Source of the DNA: Asanoa siamensis
Lineage (GTDB): Bacteria > Actinomycetota > Actinomycetes > Mycobacteriales > Micromonosporaceae
Direction of reading: 5' to 3'
NCBI RefSeq assembly: GCF_016862555.1
Contig: NZ_BONE01000013.1
Span: forward strand, 1 to 64,000
Length of the DNA: 64,000 bases
The translations under genes and the position numbers were made by a program. The notes under the pieces are model-generated. The model worked only from the letters and a program-made list of their open reading frames with translations, was not told where the DNA came from and did not search any database. Shown here piece by piece: positions 8,727 to 16,813 of this stretch. Within the stretch, counting starts at the first letter, position 1; each line of letters opens with the position of its first letter.

Positions 8727-11507
8727 GTGCGAACACGACCGTCCCGTCGCGTACTCGCCGGAACCGTCGTCGCCTCTCTCGTCGCCGGCGTGGGCTTCTT
8801 CACGCCCACGCCGGCCCGGGCCGCGACACCGACCCCCGACCAGCAGTGGGCGGCGATCCAGTCGCTGCTCGCGAACATCAAGGGCCGCTGGACCGACCAG
8901 TCCTATGTGAACTCCATCGTCAACGGCATGCCCAGCACGGCCCTGCTCGGCAACGGCGACATCGGCGTCACCTCGTCCGGCAGCACCGGCGTCAAGACGT
9001 TCCTCGTGGCGAAGGGCAACTTCTGGCGGGGCAACCCGGGCCCGGCGATCGCGCCGGTCGGCGGCGTGACGCTGGCCGCGGCGAGCGGTGGCTCCGGCTC
9101 CACCAACCTCGCCCTGGGTGCGACGGCCACGGCCAGCAGCGCGCACCCGTCGTTCCCGCCGTCGCGGGCGGTCAGCGGCCAGTGGGGTCCCGGCTACGAG
9201 GGCTGGGTCTCCACCGTGGGCAAACCGCAGACGCTGACGCTCGACCTCGGCACCGCGAAGACGTTCACCCGCTACATCGCCCGGCACGACAGCGCGGCCC
9301 GGCCGTCGGAGACGGCCAACAACACGAAGAACTTCCAGGTGCTGACGTCGACCGACAACCAGACCTGGTCGTCGTGGGACACGGTCACCAACAACACGGC
9401 CGCCGTCACCGACCGGACGCTGGGCGCGCGTACCGCCCGCTGGGTCCGGCTCGTCGCCACCGAACCGACCCAGGGCACGACGGCCGACTCGCAGCAGAAC
9501 CCCAGGGCCAGGATCGGGCAGTTCGAGTTGTACGGCGCGGGCGGCGGCCCCGGCGGCCCGGGCGGCGGGTCGTTCCTGGAGGAGCAGAACGTCCTCAAGG
9601 GCGAGGTCGACACCACGATGAGCCTCGGCGGCCAGCCGGTGGTGCTGAAGACCTGGGTGGCGGCCAACGACAACCTGCTGGTCACCCAGTTCCGCTCGAC
9701 CGGCAGCGCGACCGTCCGTCTGGAGGCGCGCACCTGGTCCGGCGCGACCAACCCGATGGGCGGCTTCACCCAGACCGCCGGCGTCTCCGGCAACACGACC
9801 TGGGCGGCCCGCACCACGCCGAGCGGGTCGCGCTGGGTGTCCCGGGCCGCGCTGGCCAGCCGGCTCGTCGGGGCCGACCCGGTCGCGGCGCCGAGCGCGT
9901 CCGGCAACACGGCACGGTTCCAGTTCGACCTGGCGCCGGGGCAGACGCTACGGCTGGTGACCGCGGTCGCGGGCGGCGGGGCCAACAACGGCGACCCGGC
10001 GCCGGGCGCGCGCTCGCTGGCCGAGGCGCAGACCGGCGGCGCGCTGGACGGTCTCTACAACGGTCACCTCGACTGGTGGAAGCAGTTCTGGCTGCGGTCC
10101 TACGTGGACCTCGATGACGACGTGCTGGAGCGGTTCTACTACGCGGCCCAGTATTTCCTCGGGTCGGCGTCTCGGAACGGGAAGACGGCGCCCGGGCTCT
10201 ACGGACTCTGGATCACCCGGGACGACCCGTATTTCAGCGGCGACTTCCACCTGAACTACAACTTCGTCGCCAACTTCTACGGGGCGTACTCGTCGAACCG
10301 GGCCGACCTCGCCCTGCCGATGATCGACGCGGTCATCTCGTACCTGCCCGAGGCCCGGCGCCGCTCCACGCAGGAGTTGCAGCAGGTCAAGTCCGACTAC
10401 GTCACGCCGCGGTTCGGCACCGGCGGGATCCCGGGCGGGGTGCTGTTCCCGGTCGGCATCAGCCCGTTCGGTGGCACGCCGGACGGCAACTACTGGCAGC
10501 AGGTGAGCAACTCGCTGTTCAACGTCGTGGAGTTCATCGCCTACTGGGACTACACGCGCGACCGGACCTACCTGCAGAGCAAGGCGTACCCGTTCATGAA
10601 GGAGGTCGCGACGTTCTTCAGCCGCTGGATGGAGCACGACGCGGCGACCGGCCGCTACACGACGTGGGGCGGGCCGCACGAGGGCACCTGGGCGCGCAAC
10701 CCGAGCCTTGACGTCGGCATGCTGCGCTACCTGCTGACGTCGCTGCTCGCCGCGAGCAACGAGTTGGGCCTCGACGCGGGGTCGCGGCCGCTCTGGCAGC
10801 AGATGCTCAATGGGCTGCCGCCGATCGCGACGACGACGTACAACGGGAAGTCGGTCTACGCCCTGGGTGACCCGGGCACGGTCTCCGACGGCCGGGCGAT
10901 CCGCCCGGGCGACAACACGGTCAACCTCGAGTTCATCCATCCCGGCGAGGGCCTGGGCCTCAACTCGCCGGCGGCCGACCGGCAGCGGGCGATCGACACG
11001 TTGGACGCGATGAACTCGTGGGGGCAGGACAACAGTTTCCCGAAGGTGTTCACGCAGGCGGCCCGGGTCGGGTATCCGGCGCAGAGCCTGATCGACCGGC
11101 TCAAGGGCCAGATCACGGCGAAGATCGACCCGAACCTGCGGATCCGCGACCAGTGGCACGGGCTGGAGAAGTCCGGTGCGACCGAGGCGATCAACAACAT
11201 GCTGCTGCAGAGCGACGACGGGGTGCTGCGGGTCTTCCCGGTCTGGCCGGCCGGGAAGAACGCCAGCTTCGTGAAGCTCCGGGAGAAGGACGCGTTCCTG
11301 GTGTCCAGCGCGCTGTCGGGCGGCCGGGTGTCCTATGTCGACGTGACGAGCGAGGCGGGCCGGCAGCTGCGGCTGCGCAACCCGTGGCCGGGCCAGCCGG
11401 TCACGGTGACGCGGGTGGGCGGCGGCACGGTCACCCCGACGGTGAGCGGCGACGTCATCACGTTCGCGACGGTGGCGGGAGCGACCTACACGGTCACCTC
11501 GCCGTAG
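8727..11507 (+). CDS. Secreted GH95-like glycoside hydrolase with F5/8C (CBM32-like) module
   Basis: A 926-residue exported protein. GTG 8727 follows GAAAGG at 8715-8720. A signal peptide covers about residues 1-33 (ends ARA). An N-terminal beta domain starts the enzyme and is interrupted at about residues 128-272 by a discoidin/F5-8C-type module (NLALGATATASSAHPSFPPS), which usually binds sugar. After a Gly/Pro linker the beta domain resumes. A six-hairpin catalytic toroid follows at about 440-830, with GH95-like features such as HLNYNFVANFYGAYSSN. GH95 enzymes include alpha-fucosidases and alpha-galactosidases, but I cannot verify the catalytic residues here. It probably releases sugars outside the cell for the upstream importer. 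Confidence 0.75.
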   Translation: MRTRPSRRVLAGTVVASLVAGVGFFTPTPARAATPTPDQQWAAIQSLLANIKGRWTDQSYVNSIVNGMPSTALLGNGDIGVTSSGSTGVKTFLVAKGNFWRGNPGPAIAPVGGVTLAAASGGSGSTNLALGATATASSAHPSFPPSRAVSGQWGPGYEGWVSTVGKPQTLTLDLGTAKTFTRYIARHDSAARPSETANNTKNFQVLTSTDNQTWSSWDTVTNNTAAVTDRTLGARTARWVRLVATEPTQGTTADSQQNPRARIGQFELYGAGGGPGGPGGGSFLEEQNVLKGEVDTTMSLGGQPVVLKTWVAANDNLLVTQFRSTGSATVRLEARTWSGATNPMGGFTQTAGVSGNTTWAARTTPSGSRWVSRAALASRLVGADPVAAPSASGNTARFQFDLAPGQTLRLVTAVAGGGANNGDPAPGARSLAEAQTGGALDGLYNGHLDWWKQFWLRSYVDLDDDVLERFYYAAQYFLGSASRNGKTAPGLYGLWITRDDPYFSGDFHLNYNFVANFYGAYSSNRADLALPMIDAVISYLPEARRRSTQELQQVKSDYVTPRFGTGGIPGGVLFPVGISPFGGTPDGNYWQQVSNSLFNVVEFIAYWDYTRDRTYLQSKAYPFMKEVATFFSRWMEHDAATGRYTTWGGPHEGTWARNPSLDVGMLRYLLTSLLAASNELGLDAGSRPLWQQMLNGLPPIATTTYNGKSVYALGDPGTVSDGRAIRPGDNTVNLEFIHPGEGLGLNSPAADRQRAIDTLDAMNSWGQDNSFPKVFTQAARVGYPAQSLIDRLKGQITAKIDPNLRIRDQWHGLEKSGATEAINNMLLQSDDGVLRVFPVWPAGKNASFVKLREKDAFLVSSALSGGRVSYVDVTSEAGRQLRLRNPWPGQPVTVTRVGGGTVTPTVSGDVITFATVAGATYTVTSP

Positions 11508-11525
11508 GACCCCTTGGGTAGGGGA

Positions 11526-11554
11526 GGCCGCCGGCCCGTAAAGGGCCGGCGGCC
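11526..11554. terminator. Bidirectional terminator hairpin
   Basis: A perfect 12-bp stem (GGCCGCCGGCCC / GGGCCGGCGGCC) with a GTAAA loop lies between the convergent glycosidase and WD40 genes. There is no U tract, as is usual for actinobacterial terminators. Confidence 0.8.
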
Positions 11555-11555
11555 A

Positions 11556-12422
11556 CTACGCCACCGACCAGTCCAGCTTGCCGCGCTCGACCGGCGTGTC
11601 GAGCGTCGGCCCCCAGATCCGGATCTGTTTCACGGCGCCGGAGCTCGCCAGCGTCCGGCCGTCCGGCGCGAACGCGAGTCCGCCGATCGGGCCGTCGTGG
11701 CCGACCAGCCGCTGATCGGGCTGCTCGCTCGCCGGCAGGCCGGAGGGACCAAGGCGCCAGAGGTGGATGGCCCTGTCCCGCGCGGCAACGGCCAGCGTGG
11801 ACCGATCCGGACTGATCGCCAGCGCCCGGATCTCGAGCGTTTCCAGCGCCGCCCAGTCGGGCGTCGTCGCTCCCGCCGGCCAGGATCGGACTCCCTTCCC
11901 CGCGCCGAACACCCGGCCGTCCGCGCCGAAGGCGAGGGACCGCACGTTCCGCCCCGGGCTCCACCGGAGACTCGGCTCGTCGCCGCGTCGTGAGCTGTCC
12001 CAGACGCGAACCGCTTCATGGTCCGCGGCCGCCAGCAGGGCACCGTCCGCGCTGAACGCGACCGCGTGGACCCATCCGGCCGGCAGGGCGCGGATCCGTC
12101 CGCCGGTGTCCGGATCCCACAACTCGACGAGGCATCCGTTCCCACCTGTCGCCAACACCGCTCCGTCCGGCCGGAAGGCGAGGGCGAAGGTGAGACGGGG
12201 GTTGGACACCCGCTTCCACCAGTTGCCGGCCACGGCGGTGGCCAGGGCGTGCACGGGTGTCGCGGATCCGGGTCGCCACAACCGGACACGTTCGTCGGCG
12301 CCGGCGGTGGCCAGCAGGTCTTCGCCCGGCCGGTGGGCCATGGCGTGCAGCCGCGTTCCCGCACCACGGAACGGCTCGCCGACCGGAGCACGACTCGCGA
12401 GGGTTCCAGAACCGCACCTCAC
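11556..12422 (-). CDS. WD40 propeller part (blades 2-7) of a frameshifted caspase-WD40 gene
   Basis: This frame encodes six WD40-type blades, each ending in a W-containing strand (RVRLW, LVELW, AVRVW, GVRSW, AIHLW, QIRIW). Only six blades are complete here. The first blade, ending RFWNP, is in the caspase frame directly upstream, and together they make the canonical seven. The piece therefore belongs to the caspase gene, joined by a +1 frame change at about 12380-12405. It probably has no start codon of its own; GTG 12422 is merely the first in-frame one. A seven-blade propeller fused to a caspase usually serves as a sensor or scaffold for the protease. Confidence 0.8.
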   Translation of the reverse strand: MRCGSGTLASRAPVGEPFRGAGTRLHAMAHRPGEDLLATAGADERVRLWRPGSATPVHALATAVAGNWWKRVSNPRLTFALAFRPDGAVLATGGNGCLVELWDPDTGGRIRALPAGWVHAVAFSADGALLAAADHEAVRVWDSSRRGDEPSLRWSPGRNVRSLAFGADGRVFGAGKGVRSWPAGATTPDWAALETLEIRALAISPDRSTLAVAARDRAIHLWRLGPSGLPASEQPDQRLVGHDGPIGGLAFAPDGRTLASSGAVKQIRIWGPTLDTPVERGKLDWSVA

Positions 12423-13320
12423 CCGTCGGCCCGGCGCAGGTCACCGCCGCTCCGTCGGAGCTGAACGCCACCATGTCGTAGGAGCCGACGTCGAATCGGC
12501 CGAGGCGGTCGTCGATGACGGCCACGCAACGGTCGGGCAACGGTCGCGCCGGTCGCGCCACCGGCCGCCGTGGCGCCGGCGTGCCACCGGTACGGGCGAG
12601 CACGAGGTCTCCCTCGCCACCGTAGGTCCAGCGTTGTGGGCTCTGCGCCGCACCCAGTTCCCGCAACCGTTCCGCGGCGTGGGTGTAGGCGTCCTCGACG
12701 GACACGTAGCCCTTGCGATCGCGGTCCGCCCGCCCGCGCAGACCGTCGACCAAGGCGGCGGTGAAGGCCGACCGGGCCGGCTGCGTCGTGGCCTCACCCT
12801 CGTAGGAGTACTCGGTCGCCCGCGAGGCGGTCAGCACCGTGCGCCCGCGGCCGTTGCCGACCAGCCGGCGGTCGAGGCCGAGATCCCCATCGCTCTTCGT
12901 GTTGGCGAAGGCGCCGCTGAAGCAACAGTCGAGGATGACCACCTGGGCACGCGCGCGACAGTCCTCCAGCCGATCCAGGAGCCAGCCGGCCTCGACGGCG
13001 GTGGCGCTCAGGTCGGCGCGGTCGGTGTCGCGGGTGGCGAAGGAGAGCCTGCCCCGGGCGTCGAGAACGCCGTGGCAGGACATGTAGACGAGCACGAGGT
13101 CGGCCGGGCCGGGCGAGGCGAGAAAGCCGCTGATCGCGCGGCGTACCCGGCTCTCGGGTTCGTCCATCAGAGAGGTGACCTCGAATCCGCCGATCGCGGG
13201 GTCGCCCAGCACCTCCGCCATGTCGCCGGCGTCGGTGGCCGGGGCGCGCAGCGCGGCGAATCGCGGGTCTTCGTAGCTGTTGGTCGCGACGACGAGGGCG
13301 AGGCGGGCACCGGCGGTCAT
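12016..13320 (-). CDS. Caspase-like protease (peptidase C14), N-terminal part of a frameshifted caspase-WD40 gene
   Basis: A caspase-fold cysteine protease domain covers about residues 5-240. Catalytic His83 lies in YMSCHGVLDARG and catalytic Cys133 in VVILDCCFSGAFA; both are intact. ATG 13320 has an AGGAG ribosome binding site 6 nt upstream. A short basic linker follows, then the first WD40 blade (about residues 270-305, ending RFWNP). After that this frame turns into Arg/Pro-rich nonsense to a stop at 12016, while the +1 frame continues with six more blades. The domain resembles actinobacterial caspases described with EACC1-type conflict systems. No partner effector is adjacent. It may be a real mutation or a one-base assembly error. 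Confidence 0.85.
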   Translation of the reverse strand: MTAGARLALVVATNSYEDPRFAALRAPATDAGDMAEVLGDPAIGGFEVTSLMDEPESRVRRAISGFLASPGPADLVLVYMSCHGVLDARGRLSFATRDTDRADLSATAVEAGWLLDRLEDCRARAQVVILDCCFSGAFANTKSDGDLGLDRRLVGNGRGRTVLTASRATEYSYEGEATTQPARSAFTAALVDGLRGRADRDRKGYVSVEDAYTHAAERLRELGAAQSPQRWTYGGEGDLVLARTGGTPAPRRPVARPARPLPDRCVAVIDDRLGRFDVGSYDMVAFSSDGAAVTCAGPTGEVRFWNPRESCSGRRAVPWCGNAAARHGPPAGRRPAGHRRRRRTCPVVATRIRDTRARPGHRRGRQLVEAGVQPPSHLRPRLPAGRSGVGDRWERMPRRVVGSGHRRTDPRPAGRMGPRGRVQRGRCPAGGRGP

Positions 13321-13366
13321 GCGACTCCTGTCCGGACACATCGGATATGTGGCCTGACATCATCGC

Positions 13367-14308
13367 CTATCGACCAGTGCCGTCCTGTGGGGCCTCGCCC
13401 GGTCGTTCCTCGATCGCCGCCGCCACGTTGCGGCGGAGCTCCAGTGGGATCAGCTCCAAGAGCTGGTCCGGGCGCAGCGGCAGGTCGAGCAGGCTGAGCC
13501 GGACCCGGCTGCGGTTGGCGTAGTCGGTGACCGACAGGCGGACCACCTGCGCCGCGGCGGCCAGCAGGTGCACGTCGAGCCGGCCGCCCGCCGGGAGGTG
13601 GGTCGGTCCCGTGCCATCGGCGTCGACGGCCAACTCGTCCTCGGCCCGGATCGAGACCCGGTCGTCGCCGCCGAGCACCACCGGGCGGCTGATGCCCGAC
13701 ATGGGCGCGACCGGCGTCACCACCATCGCGTGCGAGGAGGGCGAGAGCACCGGGCCGCCGGCGGAGTAGTTGTAGGCCGTCGAACCGGTGGGTGTCGCGA
13801 CGATCACCGCGTCGGCGCGGTAGTAGCCGTAGTGCACGTCGTTGACCGTCAGGTCGACGTTGGTCGTGCGCCCCGGCCCGCTGCGGCCGAGCACGACGTC
13901 GTTGAAGGCGCACTTCCGCGTGTCGCCGATGATCACTTCCATGCCGGCGTGCTGCTCGACCGTGTAGTCGCCCGCCGCGAGCCGGTGCAGGGCCGCGGGC
14001 AGGCCCGCCGGGGTGACCTCGACCAGGAACCCGAGGTTGCCGTAGTTGACGCCGAGGATCGGCACCGGCCGCTTGACCATCAGCCGCATCGCGCCGAGCA
14101 TCGTGCCGTCGCCGCCCAGTGCGACGACCCCGTCGACCTGCCGGCGGAACTCCGCGTCGGAGACGACGTCGACGCCGGCCGGCATCCGCGGGCGGTCGTG
14201 CTCCCGCGCGAGCACCCGGACGTCGTCGGCGCGCGCGGAGTCGACGATCATGGTCAGCGACCGGTCGACGGCCTTCGTCGGGTGGAGCACCAGACCGACG
14301 GAGATCAT
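13367..14308 (-). CDS. nadK: NAD kinase
   Basis: A 313-residue ATP-NAD kinase that phosphorylates NAD(H) to make NADP(H). The GGDGTML motif (residues 65-71) with its catalytic Asp is present, followed by GVNYGNLGFL and the ATPTGSTAYNYSAGGP substrate loop, all hallmarks of the family. I chose ATG 14308 because MISVGLVLHP fits the usual N-terminus and a TACAGT -10 box lies 6 nt before it, implying a leaderless message; there is no ribosome binding site. It is divergent from the GGDEF-EAL gene, with a very short shared promoter region. Confidence 0.92.
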   Translation of the reverse strand: MISVGLVLHPTKAVDRSLTMIVDSARADDVRVLAREHDRPRMPAGVDVVSDAEFRRQVDGVVALGGDGTMLGAMRLMVKRPVPILGVNYGNLGFLVEVTPAGLPAALHRLAAGDYTVEQHAGMEVIIGDTRKCAFNDVVLGRSGPGRTTNVDLTVNDVHYGYYRADAVIVATPTGSTAYNYSAGGPVLSPSSHAMVVTPVAPMSGISRPVVLGGDDRVSIRAEDELAVDADGTGPTHLPAGGRLDVHLLAAAAQVVRLSVTDYANRSRVRLSLLDLPLRPDQLLELIPLELRRNVAAAIEERPGEAPQDGTGR

Positions 14309-14314
14309 TTTTTC

Positions 14315-14320
14315 ACTGTA
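14315..14320 (-). promoter_or_regulatory. -10 box (TACAGT) for leaderless nadK
   Basis: Minus-strand TACAGT is followed by GAAAAA and then ATG 14308. No Shine-Dalgarno sequence is present. Confidence 0.5.
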
Positions 14321-14402
14321 CGCGGGGCCGCCCTCATTCCAGGATTGACAGCCCAGACCGGACATAGCTCCTAGAAGAGACATTGCGCGCTGGGCACGCG
14401 GC

Positions 14403-14408
14403 TACGGT
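14403..14408 (+). promoter_or_regulatory. -10 box (TACGGT) for the leaderless GGDEF-EAL gene
   Basis: TACGGT is followed by 7 nt and ATG 14416. This decides the start among TTG 14383, GTG 14407 and ATG 14416. Confidence 0.5.
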
Positions 14409-14415
14409 GAGAGAG

Positions 14416-16416
14416 ATGTGGGCCCGGCACCGCCCCGCTTTCGTCGCCTTCAACGTGCTCACGTTGGCGGGCGCGCTCGCGGTCCTGCTCACCCATCTCG
14501 GCGACGCGGCCGCCAACGCCGGGAGCGCCGCGTTCTGGGTGATGGTGGTGCTCGCCGTGCTGGCGGGGACCCAGGCGTTCGCGGCGGAGATCGGGCCCGA
14601 GCGGGTGCACGTGACCGTCGCGCCGACCGTCTGCTTCACGTTCGCGATCCTGTTGACCTGGGGGCTCTGGCCGGCCGCGGCGACCCAGGCCGTGGCCTGC
14701 GCGGTGATCGCGTGGCGGCTGAGACGGACGCCGTCGGCCGCGGCGGTGGCGGCGGCCCGTTACACGCTCGCGCTCGGGGCCGCGGCGGTCATCCTCTGGC
14801 TGGGCAACCCCGATCCGTTTCGGGACAACGGCGGCACCAGCCTCGCCACCGACGCGCTCTCGGTCGTCGCCGCGGGCGTGGCCTGGCTGGCCGTCTACGG
14901 GCTGCTGTTCCTCGGCACCCGGATCGGCGAGGGCCTGCCCTGGCGGCGCGCCCTCGTCGTGGTGCGCGACCAGGTGCTGTTCAACTCGGCGCTGCTGGTG
15001 CTCAGCCCGGTGCTGGCGCTGGCCGCCCGGATCAACGTCGCCTACCTGCCCTTGGCGATCATCCCCCTGGTCGCCGTGCAGCGGCTGGCCCGCCTGTCCA
15101 CCCAGCGCGAGACGATCGCCCGCCAGGACCCGCTGACCGGGCTGGCCAACCGGACGGGGCTGCGGGCGGCGTACGACCGGCTCGTCGTCGGTTTCCCGGC
15201 GCGCCCAGGTGTCACCGCGCCGGTCCGGCCGAGCCTGCTCGTCCTCGACCTCGACCGGTTCAAGCAGGTCAACGACGCGCTCGGGCACGACATCGGCGAC
15301 CAGCTCCTGGTGGCGGTGGCCGGCCGACTGCCGCCGGTCGACCCACGCCTCGGCGTGGCGGCGCGGCTCGGTGGCGACGAGTTCGCGATCCTCGCCCGCA
15401 CCGACGACCCGCACGGCCTGGCCGAGGAGGTGGTCCGCGGCCTGCGCCGGCCCGTCTACCTGGAGGGCCTGCGGGTCGACGTCACTGCCTCGGTGGGTGT
15501 CGCGACCGACGACGGCGAGGGCTTCCACACGCTGCTGCGGCACGCCGACGTCGCCATGTACGAGGCGAAGCAGCGCGGCGACGCGATCGCCACCTACGAC
15601 ATGCGGTCCGACCGGTCGAGCCCGGCCCAGCTCCGGCTGCTGGCCGACTTCCGGCGCGCGCTGGAGGTCGACGACACCGTCCGGCTGCGGGCCCACTACC
15701 AGCCACAGGTGTCCCTGAGCACGGGCCACGTCGAGGCCGTCGAGGCGTTGCTGCGCTGGGACCACCCGCGGCTCGGGCCGGTCAACGCCGAGGACATCGT
15801 CGCCCTGGCCGAGCACACCCCGGTGATGGTCATGCTGACCCGCCGCATGATCGACCGGGTCACCGCGCAGGTCGCGGACTGGAACGCGGCCGGCCTCGGG
15901 CTGCGCGCGTCCCTCAACGTCAGCACGCGCGACCTCTACAGCGAGGACCTGATCGACCATCTGGCGCAGCGGATCGCGTACCACCACATCCCGCCGGGCC
16001 AGGTCCAGATCGAGCTGACCGAGAGCGCGATCCTCGCCGACGTCCGCCGGGCGCAGGGTCCACTGCGCCGCATCGCGGACCTCGGCGTCACCATCTGCCT
16101 CGACGACTTCGGTACGGGCTACTCGTCGCTGCAGCACCTGCGCCGCCTGCCGATCAGCGAGATAAAGATCGACAAGTCGTTCATCGCGGGCATGGCCCAC
16201 AACCGCGACGACGCCGCGATCGTCCGCTCCACCATCGAGTTGGCCCGCTCGCTGCACATCCGCACGGTCGCGGAGGGCGTCGAGGACGACCTCACCCACA
16301 AGCTGCTCGCCAAGGCCCGCTGCGACCTGGCCCAGGGCTGGCACACGGCGCGCGCGATGGCACCCGAGGAGCTGCCGGCGTGGCTGACCGCCCACGACGC
16401 CCGCCGCGCGGCCTGA
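14416..16416 (+). CDS. Membrane-anchored GGDEF-EAL cyclic-di-GMP enzyme
   Basis: A 666-residue protein with both cyclic-di-GMP synthesis and breakdown domains. Roughly the first 220 residues form an integral membrane sensor region with about six to seven hydrophobic segments. The GGDEF domain follows (about 235-400), with an intact active-site GGDEF at 319-323. The EAL domain (about 410-650) has EALLRW at 443-448 and later conserved acidic motifs such as LDDFGTGYSSL. Both halves look catalytically competent. No inhibitory RxxD site is obvious just before GGDEF. In sporulating actinobacteria such proteins tune c-di-GMP and so BldD-controlled development; that role is inferred here. Confidence 0.93.
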   Translation: MWARHRPAFVAFNVLTLAGALAVLLTHLGDAAANAGSAAFWVMVVLAVLAGTQAFAAEIGPERVHVTVAPTVCFTFAILLTWGLWPAAATQAVACAVIAWRLRRTPSAAAVAAARYTLALGAAAVILWLGNPDPFRDNGGTSLATDALSVVAAGVAWLAVYGLLFLGTRIGEGLPWRRALVVVRDQVLFNSALLVLSPVLALAARINVAYLPLAIIPLVAVQRLARLSTQRETIARQDPLTGLANRTGLRAAYDRLVVGFPARPGVTAPVRPSLLVLDLDRFKQVNDALGHDIGDQLLVAVAGRLPPVDPRLGVAARLGGDEFAILARTDDPHGLAEEVVRGLRRPVYLEGLRVDVTASVGVATDDGEGFHTLLRHADVAMYEAKQRGDAIATYDMRSDRSSPAQLRLLADFRRALEVDDTVRLRAHYQPQVSLSTGHVEAVEALLRWDHPRLGPVNAEDIVALAEHTPVMVMLTRRMIDRVTAQVADWNAAGLGLRASLNVSTRDLYSEDLIDHLAQRIAYHHIPPGQVQIELTESAILADVRRAQGPLRRIADLGVTICLDDFGTGYSSLQHLRRLPISEIKIDKSFIAGMAHNRDDAAIVRSTIELARSLHIRTVAEGVEDDLTHKLLAKARCDLAQGWHTARAMAPEELPAWLTAHDARRAA

Positions 16417-16420
16417 CGCG

Positions 16421-16813
16421 TCAGCCCAACGGCGCGAAGTAGTCCCGCAGGTGGCTGATCAGGCCGTCCCGGACCCGGAAGATCTGCACCAGCGACATCG
16501 TCGCGCCCGAGACGAACGCGGTGTCGATCTCGGCGATGAAGACGTCCGGCTCGGCGGTGGCGTGCAGCGTGAAGGACGTCCGGGTCGGGTCCACCGGGTC
16601 GTCCGCCGGGGCCGGCAGCCGAAGGTAGGCCGCCGCCATGCCGGCCCGGATGGCCTCCCGGCCCGCCAACCGGCGCGGGACGGCGTCCCCGTCCCGCGCG
16701 AACGGTGCCTCGTAGACGCCGTCCGCGGTGAACAGTGCGGCGAGCGCGTCGGGATCGCGCGTCATCGCCCCGGCGTGGATGTACCGCTGGAAGATCTCCT
16801 GTGGCGTCGTCAC
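16421..16813 (-). CDS. SnoaL-like (NTF2-fold) protein
   Basis: A 130-residue NTF2-fold protein of the SnoaL-like type (FQRYIHAGAMTRDPDALAAL at the start, then a short alpha+beta barrel). Members range from polyketide cyclases to isomerases and small binding proteins; the function here is unknown. GTG 16813 overlaps the glyQS stop codon as GTGA, so it is translationally coupled to glycyl-tRNA synthetase. Its own stop lies 4 bp from that of the convergent GGDEF-EAL gene, within the palindrome TGACGCGTCA. Confidence 0.82.
   Translation of the reverse strand: MTTPQEIFQRYIHAGAMTRDPDALAALFTADGVYEAPFARDGDAVPRRLAGREAIRAGMAAAYLRLPAPADDPVDPTRTSFTLHATAEPDVFIAEIDTAFVSGATMSLVQIFRVRDGLISHLRDYFAPLG

Noticed and set aside
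14371-16395. 674-codon minus-strand frame opposite the GGDEF-EAL gene
   Set aside because: No recognisable domain or ribosome binding site; the plus strand encodes intact GGDEF and EAL motifs.
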